Made by a program: the position numbers and the translations under genes
Notes under the pieces: generated by a model
Seen by the model: the letters and a program-made list of their open reading frames with translations, nothing else
Databases searched by the model: none
What the model was told of the DNA's origin: nothing
Part shown: piece after piece, positions 63,534 through 64,000 of the stretch
How positions within the stretch are numbered: the stretch's first letter is position 1
How the letters are laid out: each line of letters starts with the position of its first letter
Origin: Daejeonella sp.
Lineage (GTDB): Bacteria > Bacteroidota > Bacteroidia > Sphingobacteriales > Sphingobacteriaceae
NCBI RefSeq assembly: GCF_030695525.1
Contig: NZ_JAUYSS010000061.1
Span: forward strand, 1 to 64,000
Length of the DNA: 64,000 nucleotides
Reading direction: 5' to 3'

Positions 63534-64000
63534 CTAGTCCTCGTATCCAAACGATTTCAAATAATTCTTCCTGTTTCTCCAGTCGGGTATAACCTTCACG
63601 AACATTTCCAGGAACACTTTTTTCTGAAGGAATTCTTCCATATCCTTACGGGCATAGGTTCCAACCTTTTTCAGCATTTCACCTGCTTTACCTATGATGA
63701 TGTTCTTTTGCGAATCACGTTCCACAATAATCTCAGAACTGATGCGGATAATCTTCGGTTCATCTTTGAAAGCGGTGATGATTACTTCGGTGCTGTATGG
63801 AATCTCTTTATCGTATAATTTGAATACTTTTTCGCGGATAATCTCCGAAACAAAAAAGCGTTCGTTCTTATCAGTCAGTGTATCTTTATCATAAAAGGCC
63901 GGATGCTCAGGCAGATTATCAAGAATGAACTGCATAACCGCGGGAACATTATGATCATGAAGTGCCGAAACTGCAAAAATCGCTTTCGGGTTCAATTTTT
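63534..64000 (-). CDS. era: GTPase Era, C-terminal part (runs off the window)
   Basis: The 3' 155 codons of a minus-strand gene that continues beyond the window. The end of the GTPase fold (KAIFAVSALHDHNVPAVMQFIL) and the complete KH domain (RFFVSEIIREKVFKLYDKEIPYSTEV, VERDSQKNIIIGKAGEMLKKVGTYARKDMEEFL) match Era, which binds 16S rRNA near its 3' end. The TTG near the window edge is an internal codon. der lies 218 bases downstream, the usual Era-Der pairing in this phylum. Confidence 0.92.
   Translation of the reverse strand, partial: KLNPKAIFAVSALHDHNVPAVMQFILDNLPEHPAFYDKDTLTDKNERFFVSEIIREKVFKLYDKEIPYSTEVIITAFKDEPKIIRISSEIIVERDSQKNIIIGKAGEMLKKVGTYARKDMEEFLQKKVFLEMFVKVIPDWRNRKNYLKSFGYED

Noticed and set aside
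1-64000. CRISPR array, prophage structural genes or integrase
   Set aside because: No regularly spaced identical repeats with unique spacers, no cas gene, and no capsid, tail, terminase or integrase gene was found; the repeats seen are palindromes or short words.

Overview
The window looks like a chromosomal segment of a Bacteroidota bacterium, most likely a Sphingobacteriaceae/Pedobacter-type genome. Supporting signs are low GC, promoters of the TTTG-N20-TAnnTTTG type, many proteins with lipobox signal peptides ending in Cys, a FecA-like TonB-dependent receptor, DUF1080 and Tat-exported Gfo/Idh/MocA proteins, a DUF6266 protein, an FG-GAP lipoprotein, and a fused ThrA. No rRNA or tRNA gene was recognised. 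Genus is an inference from gene content only.

Layout. (1) 0-3.6 kb: palindrome-rich spacer and a MITE-like repeat, then a periplasmic sugar pair (DUF1080 protein and Tat-exported oxidoreductase). (2) 3.6-10.5 kb is accessory: a GIY-YIG nuclease gene inside a nest of REP-like palindromes; a four-gene minus-strand cassette that reads as DUF6266 protein, holin-like membrane protein, CHAP endolysin-like protein and u-spanin-like protein, behind a near-consensus promoter; an 11-bp tandem array; a second MITE-like copy; two HTH regulators; and a HicAB toxin-antitoxin pair. (3) 10.5-22 kb: an oxidoreductase/MFS operon divergent from an AraC regulator, a LutB-like Fe-S protein, two lipoproteins, two tandem M28 peptidases and rpiB. 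(4) 22-29 kb: tatC and a minus-strand lipid/translation operon (yceD-rpmF-plsX-fabH-accB-accC) with pdxA upstream. (5) 29-40.6 kb: housekeeping genes (rsmA, a hydroxyacid dehydrogenase, greA, HIT, ruvC, a YbhN-like/GT2 pair, an RsbU-like phosphatase, rnhB, gcvT, comB, mazG-like, dtd, rsgA). (6) 40.7-45.7 kb: the threonine operon thrABC, preceded by a leader peptide with nine consecutive Thr codons, a terminator and a matching antiterminator segment. (7) 45.8-54.9 kb: a small [2Fe-2S] protein, an FG-GAP lipoprotein, ferritin, and metH/metF under a SAM-I riboswitch, with a four-helix-bundle gene bounded by inverted repeats lying between metH and metF. (8) 55-64 kb: a divergent dapB-like gene, a structured-RNA-like element bounded by 15-bp inverted repeats, murQ, a TonB receptor, an S41 protease, der and the 3' part of era.

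The best candidates for something new are the holin/CHAP/u-spanin/DUF6266 cassette (possibly a lysis-based release system rather than a phage remnant), the gene-bearing repeat cassettes (GIY-YIG in REP-like palindromes; four-helix-bundle gene in inverted repeats), and the structured element at 55.76-56.26 kb. The threonine attenuator and SAM-I riboswitch are the best supported regulatory sites.
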